Assembly: GCA_020722565.1 (NCBI GenBank)
Contig: DYKO01000001.1
Coordinates: 62,001-126,000, forward strand
DNA length: 64,000 bases
Direction of reading: 5' to 3'
DNA from: Rikenella microfusus
GTDB lineage: Bacteria; Bacteroidota; Bacteroidia; Bacteroidales; Tenuifilaceae
Part shown: positions 15,467 to 25,666 of the stretch, one piece after another
Layout of the letters: each line of letters begins with the position of its first letter
Position numbering within the stretch: the stretch's first letter is position 1
Position numbers and translations under genes: made by a program
Notes under the pieces: model-generated
Seen by the model: the letters and a program-made list of their open reading frames with translations, nothing else
What the model was told of the DNA's origin: nothing
Database searches by the model: none

Positions 15467-17923
15467 CTACCGAAGCTGAGCCCCAAGTTCACGAGAGTAT
15501 ACATCTATCAATCGCTTCATTACCCTATCGATTTGCTCATCGGTAAGAGTCTTCGTTTCGTCCTGCAAAATATAGCTAATGGCATACGATTTCTTTCCCT
15601 CAGGTATGTTTTTACCCTGATAAACATCAAATAGATTGACCTGCTTAAGCAACTTCTGCTCTGTTTCGAATGCTAACTTGCGTATCTGTGCATAGCTAAC
15701 CGTGGAATCAATTAATAAGGCTAAATCGCGACGAACCTCAGGGTACTTGGGCAATTCGGCATACTGAATTTTATGGTTGGCAAACTGCTGCATTATCGAG
15801 TTCCAATCAATTTCGGCAAAGAATACATCAGTTTTAATATCGAAAACAGAAAGAAGGGCGGAGTTTACCCTACCAAGATTGGCTACAACCTTTCCTTTAT
15901 GTGCATAGCTTAAACCATAGGCAAAAACATCCCCTGGTGCTTCGGTTACATCAAAACTGTCAATTTCTAAACCGAATCGCGAAAGGATGGTATGCACATA
16001 CCCCTTAAGGTGGTAAAAATTCAGCTTCCCAGGTTTTGTCATCCAGTGCTCAGCTACATCATCACCGGTAAGCCATATGCCTAAACAAAAATGTTCTGAA
16101 TAGCTGCTCAGCGGGTTCTGAGCATCAACTTTCGGATTTAAAAGGTATCGATTGCCAAATTCGTAGAGCTTCAAATTGGTGTTACGGTAGTTGATGTTAC
16201 GCTGAATACTTTCCAGACCGCCAAACAAAAGGGTTTGCCGTAACACATTTAGTTCATTGCTCAATGGGTTAAGAATTCTAACCGATTGGCTATCGGGAAA
16301 CGTAGAAAGTTTCTCATAGTAGGCCCTGCAGGTTAATGAGTTGCACATAATCTCATTAAAACCGTTCGATGTCAGAAAATCGGAAACCATATTCTGCATC
16401 TGGAAACCGTCGGGTTTCCGACGGTAGCTCAAGGTGCTGTAAACCTTTTGGCTGATCTCAACATTATTATATCCGTAAATGCGAAGTACATCCTCAACCA
16501 CATCGGCTTCGCGCCTTACATCTACCCTATAGGTAGGAACGGCCAGAAGCCATTGCCTACCCTGACGACTCAATATCTCTATTTGAAGCGAAGAGAGTAT
16601 GGTTTCCAGTTCATTATCAGGTATTTGTTTCCCAATAAGAGCCAAGGCCCGATCAACATTAAATTCAACATCAAAATGTTTTATGGGATTAGGGTAAACA
16701 TCAACAATTTCAGACGATATTGTACCTCCAGCCACCTCCTTTATTAAAAGGGCAGCGCGCTTTAGCGCCCAAATGGTAATGTTCGGATCGGTTCCCCGTT
16801 CAAAACGGAAAGAGGCATCGGTATGCAAATCGTGCCGACGGGCAGTTTTACGTATGAAAACCGGATTGAAACATGCGCTTTCCAAAAATACCCGGCTGGT
16901 TTTATCAGTTATTCCAGAGTGCAGGCCACCAAAAACTCCAGCAATGCACATGGAGCTGCTCTCGTTGCAAATCATCAAATCCTCTGACGATAGCTTACGC
17001 TCTACCCCATCAAGGGTAACAAATGGGGTTCCCTCGGGCATGGTACGTACCACTACCCTATTCCCCGATATGGCATCAACATCAAAAGCATGAAGTGGTT
17101 GACCAACCTCATGAAGTACAAAGTTGGTAACGTCAACCACATTATTGATTGGGTTAAGCCCAATGGCTCGTAGACGCTTCTGAAACCAATCGGGCGAAGG
17201 ACCCACTTTAACACCGGTTATGGTAATGGCGCTATACCGGGCACAAGCCTCGGGCAAAGCTACCTCAACTGGAATATGTAAGTTGTTGCTATCAACCCTA
17301 AATCCATTAACATCGGGTAATTGTGCAGCAATTCTGCTCTTATGATGAAACGTAAGGTAGGCAGCCAAGTCCCGGGCCACACCAAAATGTGAGGCTGCAT
17401 CAATTCGGTTTGGAGTAAGGCCTATCTCGTATATATAATCCTTTTCCAACTTCAGGTATTCTGCTGCGGGCAAACCAATGGGGGCATCATTGGGCAATAC
17501 CATTATTCCATCATGGGAATTTCCAAGCCCCAGCTCATCCTCGGCACAGATCATACCCTCGGAGAGCTGCCCTCTGAGTTTTGCTTTCTTTATGGTTATT
17601 TCCTGTGCGTTAAAATACAGCGTTGTTCCAATGGTTGCAACAAAAACCTTTTGCCCCGTGGCAACATTAGGTGCACCACAAACTACATTCAACGGTGTAC
17701 CCGTGCCTACATCAACAGTGGTAACACTGAGTTTATCGGCATCGGGATGTTTTTCACAGGTAAGTACCTGACCCACTACTACCCCCGCGAGTCCACCTTT
17801 AACTGTTTCATAGGCCTCCAAATTTTCAACCTCAAGACCAATGGATGTAAGAATTTGAGCAATTTGCTCTGGCGATTTATCTGTTTTAACGTATTGTGTA
17901 AGCCAGCTGTGCGAAATCTTCAT
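15467..17923 (-). CDS. pheT: Phenylalanyl-tRNA synthetase beta subunit
   Basis: An 818-residue protein, full length for the bacterial beta subunit, which forms the alpha2-beta2 enzyme with PheS. Domains in order: an N-terminal start MKISHSWLTQYV; a tRNA-binding OB fold at about 40-150 (VVGQVLTCEKHPDADKLSVTTVDVG, a tRNA_bind signature); B3/B4 editing region around 210-390 (CARYSAITITGVKVGPSP, NNVVDVTNFVLHEVGQPLHAFD); B5; the catalytic-like core; and a C-terminal ferredoxin-fold anticodon domain (ELPKYPEVRRDLALLID). pheS is not adjacent, so the two subunits are encoded apart. The macro-domain gene follows. Confidence 0.97.
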   Translation of the reverse strand: MKISHSWLTQYVKTDKSPEQIAQILTSIGLEVENLEAYETVKGGLAGVVVGQVLTCEKHPDADKLSVTTVDVGTGTPLNVVCGAPNVATGQKVFVATIGTTLYFNAQEITIKKAKLRGQLSEGMICAEDELGLGNSHDGIMVLPNDAPIGLPAAEYLKLEKDYIYEIGLTPNRIDAASHFGVARDLAAYLTFHHKSRIAAQLPDVNGFRVDSNNLHIPVEVALPEACARYSAITITGVKVGPSPDWFQKRLRAIGLNPINNVVDVTNFVLHEVGQPLHAFDVDAISGNRVVVRTMPEGTPFVTLDGVERKLSSEDLMICNESSSMCIAGVFGGLHSGITDKTSRVFLESACFNPVFIRKTARRHDLHTDASFRFERGTDPNITIWALKRAALLIKEVAGGTISSEIVDVYPNPIKHFDVEFNVDRALALIGKQIPDNELETILSSLQIEILSRQGRQWLLAVPTYRVDVRREADVVEDVLRIYGYNNVEISQKVYSTLSYRRKPDGFQMQNMVSDFLTSNGFNEIMCNSLTCRAYYEKLSTFPDSQSVRILNPLSNELNVLRQTLLFGGLESIQRNINYRNTNLKLYEFGNRYLLNPKVDAQNPLSSYSEHFCLGIWLTGDDVAEHWMTKPGKLNFYHLKGYVHTILSRFGLEIDSFDVTEAPGDVFAYGLSYAHKGKVVANLGRVNSALLSVFDIKTDVFFAEIDWNSIMQQFANHKIQYAELPKYPEVRRDLALLIDSTVSYAQIRKLAFETEQKLLKQVNLFDVYQGKNIPEGKKSYAISYILQDETKTLTDEQIDRVMKRLIDVYSRELGAQLR

Positions 17924-17969
17924 GGGTATTATCGATTATAATAATTCATCAATCAAACTTACAAACAAG

Positions 17970-17977
17970 CAAAAGTA
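17970..17977 (-). promoter_or_regulatory. -7 promoter box of pheT
   Basis: TACTTTTG on the minus strand, a perfect TAnnTTTG box, 47 bases ahead of the pheT ATG. Confidence 0.55.
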
Positions 17978-18062
17978 ATACTATTAAGATTTAACCCAAA
18001 ATCGACACAAAAAAAATCGATGTATTATTTTTCTTTAAAGATGTTGTTTCAAAGAAAAATCA

Positions 18063-18070
18063 TATATTTG
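18063..18070 (+). promoter_or_regulatory. -7 promoter box of the lysC leader
   Basis: TATATTTG is a perfect TAnnTTTG box. It is the only good one before aspartokinase and lies about 249 bases ahead of its start, so the transcript has a long leader that contains a short reading frame and a terminator. Confidence 0.65.
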
Positions 18071-18091
18071 AAGCGTATAAATTTACACCAG

Positions 18092-18232
18092 ATGATTTTT
18101 TCGGCTTGTAATAGCACCTTTAGAAAACACCATCTCATGCTTACCATGGGCATGAAACAGATGTCGATTTGCATAAAGAAACAGGGCAATAAGCAAGCCG
18201 TACGCACCATACTCAAAAATATCACCACGTAA
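18092..18232 (+). CDS. Putative leader peptide of the lysC-lysA operon, 46 aa
   Basis: A 46-codon frame begins about 15 bases after the expected transcription start and ends 24 bases before a strong terminator. An ATG at codon 16 (18137) would give a 31-residue version. Thr, Ile, Lys and Met, the amino acids made from aspartate, make up nearly half of its codons, and it ends TILKNITT before the stop. That is the layout of ribosome-mediated attenuation. The composition is partly expected from AT-rich DNA, and no clear anti-terminator pairing was found by eye, so it is a candidate only. Confidence 0.4.
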   Translation: MIFSACNSTFRKHHLMLTMGMKQMSICIKKQGNKQAVRTILKNITT

Positions 18233-18256
18233 AAACTGAAATAATTTATAAGTGTG

Positions 18257-18288
18257 AAGGCCTGCAAACAAAGATGCAGGCCTTTTTT
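18257..18288 (+). terminator. Terminator inside the lysC leader
   Basis: A perfect 10-bp stem (AAGGCCTGCA/TGCAGGCCTT, 8-base loop) runs into six T residues on the plus strand only. There is no gene on this strand upstream other than the putative leader peptide, so its likely job is attenuation of aspartokinase, 30 bases downstream. Confidence 0.85.
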
Positions 18289-18318
18289 ATGTTTAACCCC
18301 TAAAAAGTACCTGTAAAA

Positions 18319-19668
18319 ATGAAAGTTTTAAAATTTGGCGGAACATCGGTTGGAAACGCCGAACGCCTAAAAAGGGTAAGTACCCTTTTACCCAAAAACG
18401 AACCCTGCATCCTGGTGCTCTCGGCCATGTCGGGAGCTACCGATTGGTTAATTGAAATTACCGAACTTGCCCAAAACAAAAAAATGGTTGATGCCATTGA
18501 GAAGGGCAAGCAGTTGAAAGACAAACACATTAAAACCGCCAATGAACTATTTGAAACCAAGATGTATCGAAAAAGGGGTGAAGAATTTGTAGCCAACATT
18601 TTTCATCGAATTATTTCTAAGTTAGTCGATAGCTTCGATAGCGACGATTCCAAAGGGATTGTGGCCATGGGTGAACAACTTTCAGTGGGTCTCTTCCACA
18701 TGCTACTCACCGAGCAGGGGAAGCGTGCCACATATTTGCCCGCACTTGAATATATGAGAATCGACAGGGAATCAGAGCCCGATCTGTTCTACATTGAGCA
18801 AAACATCAATCGTTTGCTGCACAGCAATCCATTTTCAACTATTTATGTTACAGAGGGTTTTATCTGCCGAAACGCACAGGGTAAAATAGATAATCTGGGA
18901 CGCGGTGGAAGCGACTATAGCGCTGCTATTATAGGTAACGTTGTTAATGCCACCGAAGTTCAGATTTGGACCGATATCGACGGTGTTCACAATAACGACC
19001 CCCGCTACGTTGATAATACAACCCCACTACGTTCACTCTCCTACGATGAGGCGGCAGAACTGGCATACTTTGGCGCAAAAATATTACATCCCCAAACCAT
19101 TCACCCCTGTCGTATGAAGGGAATACCCGTTTTACTGAAAAATACTCTTAACCCACAGGATGAGGGAACCTTATTAACCGAAAAGGTTAGGGCTAAGGGT
19201 ATCAAGGCGGTGGCTGCCAAGGATGGAATTACCGCTATCAACATCCGCTCATCGCGTATGCTTTTGGCCTACGGATTCCTTAAAAGGGTATTTGAGGTGT
19301 TTGATACCTACAAAACCCCCGTTGATATGATTACAACCTCCGAGGTATCAGTATCCCTAACCATCGATAATAACACACACCTGAACGAAATTATTCAGTC
19401 AATAAGTTGGTTTGCTCAGGTTGAAGTGGAGCGTAACCAAACCATTATTTGTGTTGTGGGCGACTTTTTGGCCACGCACAAGGGCTACGCCGCCAGAGTT
19501 CTGGACTGTCTTCGCGAGGTGCCTATCCGCATGATCTCCTACGGCGGAAGCCACAACAACATTACCCTGCTGGTCGATAGCCACTATAAGGTTCAGGCTT
19601 TAAGTATGCTTCAGCACCTCTTTATATCAAATCCAATTCGACCTATAGCAAATAGTATCGAGGTTTAA
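18319..19668 (+). CDS. lysC: Aspartate kinase
   Basis: A 449-residue monofunctional aspartokinase, first step of the aspartate pathway (aspartate to aspartyl phosphate). The kinase domain opens with MKVLKFGGTSVGNAERL and carries GRGGSDYSAAIIGN and WTDIDGVHNNDPRYV; two ACT regulatory domains occupy about residues 300-449 (DMITTSEVSVSLTID). The ACT pair makes feedback control by lysine or threonine likely. Unlike some Bacteroidota enzymes it is not fused to homoserine dehydrogenase. lysA follows after 11 bases, so flux is directed to lysine/diaminopimelate. The leader with terminator upstream is described separately. Confidence 0.95.
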   Translation: MKVLKFGGTSVGNAERLKRVSTLLPKNEPCILVLSAMSGATDWLIEITELAQNKKMVDAIEKGKQLKDKHIKTANELFETKMYRKRGEEFVANIFHRIISKLVDSFDSDDSKGIVAMGEQLSVGLFHMLLTEQGKRATYLPALEYMRIDRESEPDLFYIEQNINRLLHSNPFSTIYVTEGFICRNAQGKIDNLGRGGSDYSAAIIGNVVNATEVQIWTDIDGVHNNDPRYVDNTTPLRSLSYDEAAELAYFGAKILHPQTIHPCRMKGIPVLLKNTLNPQDEGTLLTEKVRAKGIKAVAAKDGITAINIRSSRMLLAYGFLKRVFEVFDTYKTPVDMITTSEVSVSLTIDNNTHLNEIIQSISWFAQVEVERNQTIICVVGDFLATHKGYAARVLDCLREVPIRMISYGGSHNNITLLVDSHYKVQALSMLQHLFISNPIRPIANSIEV

Positions 19669-19679
19669 AAACAATAGCC

Positions 19680-20816
19680 ATGGAAACTCCATACTACCAA
19701 TACGATATCGACCTACTGCAAAATACTTTAAGTATTGCTCAGCAAAAGGCAAACCGATTTGGGTACACAATACATTACGCCATGAAAGCTAATGCCAACC
19801 CGAAGCTGCTGCGTATTATATCGGAAACCGGTTTTGGTGCCGATTGCGTTAGCGGTAACGAGGTGCGAGTGGCACTTGAGCATGGGTTTAAACCATCCGG
19901 TATAGTATTTGCCGGGGTTGGTAAAACCGATAGTGAAATTGCATATGCAATCTCGCAAAAAATTTCATGTCTGCACTGCGAATCGGTTCAGGAACTGGAG
20001 GTGATAAACAGCATATCAGGAACATTGAATAGGGTAACGGATGTTGCCATCCGCATAAACCCCAATATCGATGCACATACTCACAAAAACATTACAACAG
20101 GTTTAAGTTACAATAAATTTGGCATTAGCCTCGACGATGCCAGATATATCCTAACGAATTTAAGCCGATACCCCAATACCAACCTTATAGGGCTTCACTT
20201 TCACATTGGCTCACAAATACTTAATACTGATGTTTTTAAACGGTTTGCAGAAAGGGTTAACGCCATCCAAAACGAATTGGGAACTCTATCGCTACCCTAC
20301 CTCAACCTTGGAGGCGGACTGGGAATTAATTACAGCAACCCCGAGAATCACTCCATCCCCGATTTTTCATCATATTTCGAATCCATTCATCAGGTATTAA
20401 AACCGGGTAGTGGACAATCCACACACTTTGAATTGGGGCGCTCACTGGTAGGACAATGCGGCAAGCTTATATCCCAGGTGCTTTTCACAAAAAAATCCGG
20501 TCCCAAAAGATTTGCTGTAGTAGATGCAGGAATGAATGCCCTTATACGCCCAGCGCTGTATGGCGCCCGGCACAAAATTGTTAACCTTAGCAAGCGAAAT
20601 CAACCGATCGTGGAAAGCTATAATATTGTTGGTCCAATTTGTGAAACCACCGATTTTTTAGGCGAGGAGATTAGGCTCCCTTTAACCGAACGGGGCGATA
20701 TCTTAGCCATTTTATCGTGCGGCGCTTACGCTGAATCAATGGCCTCGGATTACAACCTTAGGGGCAAACCTGAATCCCTATTTATTCATCCGAACGCTGT
20801 TGCATTTAAAACTTAA
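19680..20816 (+). CDS. lysA: Diaminopimelate decarboxylase
   Basis: A 378-residue fold-type III PLP decarboxylase making lysine from meso-diaminopimelate. The PLP lysine is Lys36 in HYAMKANANP. Further marks are GADCVSGNEV, GLHFHIGSQI, LGGGLGINY (phosphate binding), and the C-terminal CGAYAESMASDYNLRGKPE that gives the partner subunit's substrate residues; the GPICETTDFL block holds the catalytic Cys-Glu. It is somewhat shorter than E. coli LysA but keeps all of these. Closely linked to lysC in one operon, ended by a strong shared terminator. Confidence 0.93.
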   Translation: METPYYQYDIDLLQNTLSIAQQKANRFGYTIHYAMKANANPKLLRIISETGFGADCVSGNEVRVALEHGFKPSGIVFAGVGKTDSEIAYAISQKISCLHCESVQELEVINSISGTLNRVTDVAIRINPNIDAHTHKNITTGLSYNKFGISLDDARYILTNLSRYPNTNLIGLHFHIGSQILNTDVFKRFAERVNAIQNELGTLSLPYLNLGGGLGINYSNPENHSIPDFSSYFESIHQVLKPGSGQSTHFELGRSLVGQCGKLISQVLFTKKSGPKRFAVVDAGMNALIRPALYGARHKIVNLSKRNQPIVESYNIVGPICETTDFLGEEIRLPLTERGDILAILSCGAYAESMASDYNLRGKPESLFIHPNAVAFKT

Positions 20817-20837
20817 ACTGCTATAACAAAAATTAAA

Positions 20838-20865
20838 AAGGCTGTGAAATTCACAGCCTTTTTTT
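20838..20865. terminator. Bidirectional terminator between lysA and acyl-CoA synthetase
   Basis: AAGGCTGTGAA pairs perfectly with TTCACAGCCTT around a single central base, flanked by A-run and T-run. It serves two convergent genes. Confidence 0.85.
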
Positions 20866-22549
20866 ATTCCCTGTATAGGAAACGCTTAATTTTTTGTGTG
20901 GGTGTTTTAACAAAGGGCTCCTCCTGTTCAACTATTTGATTCAACCTTGCAAACCTCGACACCTTAGTGTTCACGTAGGCCATTATATCATCCAGCACCT
21001 TGCGGGTACGCTCCTCTGCATTATGCTGCCACCCCTTTGCCGACGATTTCATATCGCTATAGTACTTTTCAAGAGCCTCCTTATTGAGATGCACGCGGGC
21101 AATAATTTTACCACGAATTTCAAAAACCAGCGACTCCTGTACTAAATGATGCTTATTGATAACATCTTCTATCTCCTCGGGATAGATGTTTTCTCCTGAA
21201 GCGGTAAGAATCATATTTTTAGAACGACCCCTGATTTCGAGGTAACCATCCTTATCAAGGTAACCCAAATCGCCTGTTCTCAGCCAGCCATCAACAAATA
21301 TATTTTGGGTTTGCTCAGAGTCCTTGTAGTATCCAACCATAACATTGGCACCCCTCACCAGTATCTCTCCCTCGCCTGTTTGGGGATTGGGATTGTGAAT
21401 TTTCAGCTCCTGTCCTGGCAGGCAAAAACCTGCGGTGCGGAAACGCACCAGTTTGGAAGAACTTCCGGTTATCAAAGGCGATGTTTCGGTCATGCCATAG
21501 CCAATGGAATAGGGAAACCTACCCTCATTAAGGAATCGTTCAGCTTCAAATGAAAGTTTGGCGCCGCCAATTCCGAAAAAGTGCAAGCATCCCCCAAAAG
21601 TTTTATGCAACCTGCGAGCTGCAATTCTGTGTAATAACTTTCGAGTAAGAGTAAATTTATATAGCGTACGCTTAAAACCGCTGGATGTAAGTTCGGGTTT
21701 AATTTTATTCTTATAGATTTTTTCAATAATCAAAGGAACAGTAAGAATCATGGTGGGCTTAACCTCCTGCATGGCAGGAATCAGGACCGATGGTGTTGGT
21801 GCCTTATCGAGGTAGTAAACGGCTGCGCCTGATGCCATGGGAATCAGAAAGCCAATGGTGCACTCATAGGTATGCGATAACGGAAGTAGCGATAGTAAAC
21901 GGTCGTTCTCGTTAACATTCTGGATCATTAGGGTTGATAAAATGTTTGAGACGATATTTTTGTGAGTGAGCATCACCCCCTTGGAGCGTCCCGTTGTTCC
22001 CGAAGTATAAATTATAGCAGCCAGATCTTCCTCGTTGGGACTAGGAAGCTCACAGTTACAGTAATCGATATTTACAATTGCCTTGGGAGTTTCATAAGGC
22101 ATAGAAGAATTAATTTCTGTTGAAGCCTCATCAAAAGGCTGAAGGTTGTTCAAAAGAATATAGGCAAACACCCCAGGTATATTTTCCCGATTAAGTTGGT
22201 TGTATAGCTTTGCTGAAACAAAAACCACCTTGGCTTCGCTATGGTTGATTATGCTCTCCATTTCATGACTCGAGAAATCGGGCAGAATGGGCACCACTGT
22301 TGCCCCCATTGAGGTTATAGCAAGGTAGGCCATGCCCCAGTTGGGGCTATTCTCGCCAATGAGTGCCACCTTATCACCCTTAGCTATACCCAGGGTATAA
22401 AGCATACCCGAAATGTTGGTCACAATTACGCCCATATCGGCATAACTGATGGGATCCTTTCCCACAAAGGCCAACGCTAGTCTTTGGGAATACACCATCC
22501 GCGAACGTAATAGTATATCCCTGGTTGTTAACTTCTTAAATGATACCAT
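20864..22549 (-). CDS. Long-chain acyl-CoA synthetase-type AMP-binding protein
   Basis: A 561-residue adenylate-forming enzyme. The AMP-binding P-loop IIYTSGTTGRSKGVMLTHKN lies near residue 175, the A5-type motif GYGMTETSPLI near 345, and the hinge block DGWLRTGDLGYLDKDGYLEIRGRSKNMI near 425. The C-terminal catalytic lysine region ends FVKTPTQKIKRFLYRE. It activates fatty acids to acyl-CoA; chain length cannot be told. Probably membrane-associated. Single-gene unit with its own promoter box. Confidence 0.9.
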   Translation of the reverse strand: MVSFKKLTTRDILLRSRMVYSQRLALAFVGKDPISYADMGVIVTNISGMLYTLGIAKGDKVALIGENSPNWGMAYLAITSMGATVVPILPDFSSHEMESIINHSEAKVVFVSAKLYNQLNRENIPGVFAYILLNNLQPFDEASTEINSSMPYETPKAIVNIDYCNCELPSPNEEDLAAIIYTSGTTGRSKGVMLTHKNIVSNILSTLMIQNVNENDRLLSLLPLSHTYECTIGFLIPMASGAAVYYLDKAPTPSVLIPAMQEVKPTMILTVPLIIEKIYKNKIKPELTSSGFKRTLYKFTLTRKLLHRIAARRLHKTFGGCLHFFGIGGAKLSFEAERFLNEGRFPYSIGYGMTETSPLITGSSSKLVRFRTAGFCLPGQELKIHNPNPQTGEGEILVRGANVMVGYYKDSEQTQNIFVDGWLRTGDLGYLDKDGYLEIRGRSKNMILTASGENIYPEEIEDVINKHHLVQESLVFEIRGKIIARVHLNKEALEKYYSDMKSSAKGWQHNAEERTRKVLDDIMAYVNTKVSRFARLNQIVEQEEPFVKTPTQKIKRFLYRE

Positions 22550-23244
22550 TAAAACTGTGTTACGTGAATATTAAAAGGCAATGCATCGAAATTCCACCAT
22601 GCAAATATATTAATAATAACATAAACTTGTTACAAATTATTCCTTTTTCGCTCACAAACAATGCTAATTCACCTGTAACACATTGATTATTTTAATATTT
22701 CGTATATTACAATTTTAAATGCAGATAAAACATTTAATGGACAGGAAAAGTTCGAATTTTGAACACGGTATGTAAAAAATTCATGTAGCTGTAAACTTGA
22801 ATGCGCGAGAACGCAAAAGTTTTTATCGATTATTGCTATTAAAAGTCACTTAAAAACCTTTTTATTAAAATACAAAAAACAGTTCACGGTAAATATTTTG
22901 CATTTTTTCTAGCTCAATACTGAAAATCCTTAGTACCAGAAGGTTTAAAATAAATAGGTGTTCAAAAGGTATTAAGATAAAAGTTAACACAAAAAACCAT
23001 TCTCCCCGTGTAAGTATGGATACAAGCCCACTCTTCCCCAAGCCATAGTTGCATACTTTGCAATCCCTTAATTAATTTGTATTAAAGCAAGAATGAACAA
23101 GAAATTTTTGGAAATCTTAAATTAGTCAATTTCAATTAGCCGCATGAATACCAAATATGAAATTCATCAAAACCAAGCAAGTCTTAGAACTTGGGAATAT
23201 ATTATTTACGAATAGCCAGGTATAAATAACTTTAATAATAAATC
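22550..23244. other. Long AT-rich intergenic region, no gene found
   Basis: About 700 bases with no frame of usable length and no recognised RNA. The first 60 bases hold the acyl-CoA synthetase promoter. A hairpin on the plus strand (AAACTT/AAGTTT with an inner GCG/CGC pair, 22793-22822, then TTT) could end a small RNA, but no promoter was identified for one. Confidence 0.5.
22602..22609 (-). promoter_or_regulatory. -7 promoter box of the acyl-CoA synthetase
   Basis: TATATTTG on the minus strand, a perfect TAnnTTTG box, 53 bases before the start codon. Confidence 0.55.
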
Positions 23245-23274
23245 AAAATAGGCTGCCTATGAGCAGCCTATTTT
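23245..23274 (-). terminator. Terminator of gapA
   Basis: A 12-bp perfect stem (AAAATAGGCTGC/GCAGCCTATTTT, 6-base loop) lies 16 bases past the gapA stop codon. Confidence 0.85.
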
Positions 23275-23290
23275 GTTACGATGAGTTTAT

Positions 23291-24298
<1,008 letters not shown>

Positions 24299-24341
24299 TT
24301 ATGTGTTAGTTATAGAGTTAGTTGCTCATTTTTAATCCAAA

Positions 24342-24349
24342 CAAAGGTA
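24342..24349 (-). promoter_or_regulatory. -7 promoter box of gapA
   Basis: TACCTTTG on the minus strand, a perfect TAnnTTTG box, 47 bases upstream of the gapA ATG. Confidence 0.6.
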
Positions 24350-24458
24350 AGTAAAATTAAAAAAATTGAAAGCCTGTTTGTACTTGTTACAACAATTTTT
24401 AACGCAAACGGTTGAAAACCAAAGAGAGAGTTTTCTTAATGATAGTAAGCATCCAGAA

Positions 24459-25049
24459 TTAAAGTTCAAGCGCATTCAAATCATCAGGGGTGTTGATGTT
24501 GTAAAACGACATAGCCGTTTTAAAATCGTCGGATAGAGCTAAGTAGCTGGTTTGCGATTGATTCAGAAGCTCTGTTATGGGATGCCCTATACCATCGGAA
24601 AGTATTTTAGATATTTTAGGCACTAATGCTTTGCTGTATATTCCAAATAATGGTTCTAAATATTCACCGTGTTTAGGAACAACAATATCGGCTCTGGTTT
24701 CAAAGTAATTCTCAACGAGACGGCTAAATATACTTAAACTCACAAAGGGCATATCAACAGAAACAATAAAAACTGCAGGGTAACGGGCGTGTGTTAGAGC
24801 ACTATGTATGCCACCCAATGGGCCACAGTTTTTTATGATATCGGGGAAAACACTAACGCCAAATACTTTGTGATCGTCATTGTTGGAAATCAATAAAATC
24901 TCATTAGTAAGATTGCGAAATTGGTTTATTATTCTTTGTGCTAAGGGAATGCCATCGACCTTAATTTTAGCCTTGTCCCTTCCGCCTAAACGTGTTGATT
25001 TGCCTCCGGCAAGAATTGCCAACGTAATTTGACCTGATGCCTCTACCAT
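24459..25049 (-). CDS. mobA: Molybdenum cofactor guanylyltransferase
   Basis: A 196-residue nucleotidyltransferase with the MobA opening LAILAGGKSTRLGGRDKAKIKVDG (GTP binding) and a metal-binding Asp in FIVSVDMPFVS. It joins GMP to Mo-molybdopterin to form the guanine dinucleotide cofactor used by DMSO-reductase-type enzymes. The start ATG overlaps the end of the YciO-like gene by 7 bases, so it is translationally coupled to a non-cofactor operon. The other cofactor genes (moeA, moaA, moaC, mog) are 13 kb away in this window. Confidence 0.85.
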   Translation of the reverse strand: MVEASGQITLAILAGGKSTRLGGRDKAKIKVDGIPLAQRIINQFRNLTNEILLISNNDDHKVFGVSVFPDIIKNCGPLGGIHSALTHARYPAVFIVSVDMPFVSLSIFSRLVENYFETRADIVVPKHGEYLEPLFGIYSKALVPKISKILSDGIGHPITELLNQSQTSYLALSDDFKTAMSFYNINTPDDLNALEL

Positions 25050-25666
25050 ACCAGTTCGCCTAAACCCTCCCTGACGATAATGGGTTCATCGCCCGAACAG
25101 TCAACAATAGTGGAGGGTATATTCCCCCCAGCACCCGCATCAATTACCATATCCACTAAGTTATGGTAGTTTTCATAGATTTGTTTGGGGTCAGTGGTGT
25201 ACTCTACCAGTTTATCATCATCCTTTAACGATGTGGTTAGGATTGGATTGCCCAGCCGATCGACTAATTCAATGGGTACCCTGTGGTCAGGTATTCTAAT
25301 ACCTACGGTTTTACGCTTGCTGATAAAGTAATCGGGGACTCTGTGTAAACCCGGTAAAATAAATGTGAAAGGGCCAGGAAGATTCTTCTTCATTAATTTG
25401 AAGGTGGGATTGCTAACCTTAGCGTAATCGGCAATATTACTTAAATCCTTACAAATAAATGAGAAGTTAACGTCTTTGGGTTTGAGCCCCTTAAGTTTCA
25501 TTACCCTTTCCACTGCTTTGGTATTGGTTATGTCGCAGCCAATACCATAAACCGTATCAGTAGGATAAATAACAACTCCACCCCTTTGCAGAACCTCAAC
25601 TGCGCGATTCAGATCGCGTAAGTTGGGATTCTGTGGGTGAGCCTGTATATATATGCACTCGGGCAT
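25043..25666 (-). CDS. YciO-type Sua5/YrdC-family protein
   Basis: A 207-residue single-domain YrdC/Sua5 fold protein. The text runs close to E. coli YciO from end to end: GGVVIYPTDTVYGIGCDI, NFSFICKDLSNI, KTVGIRIPDHRV, and the terminal STIVDCSGDEPIIVREGLG. Family members such as TsaC make threonylcarbamoyl-AMP for the tRNA t6A modification; YciO-type proteins are related but their own role is not settled, so I do not call it TsaC. It starts right at the stop of the aldolase gene and overlaps mobA, forming a tight three-gene unit. Confidence 0.85.
   Translation of the reverse strand: MPECIYIQAHPQNPNLRDLNRAVEVLQRGGVVIYPTDTVYGIGCDITNTKAVERVMKLKGLKPKDVNFSFICKDLSNIADYAKVSNPTFKLMKKNLPGPFTFILPGLHRVPDYFISKRKTVGIRIPDHRVPIELVDRLGNPILTTSLKDDDKLVEYTTDPKQIYENYHNLVDMVIDAGAGGNIPSTIVDCSGDEPIIVREGLGELVW

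Noticed and set aside
18049-18271. Minus-strand frames of 72 codons in the lysC leader
   Set aside because: No promoter or family text, and the plus-strand leader architecture explains the region better.
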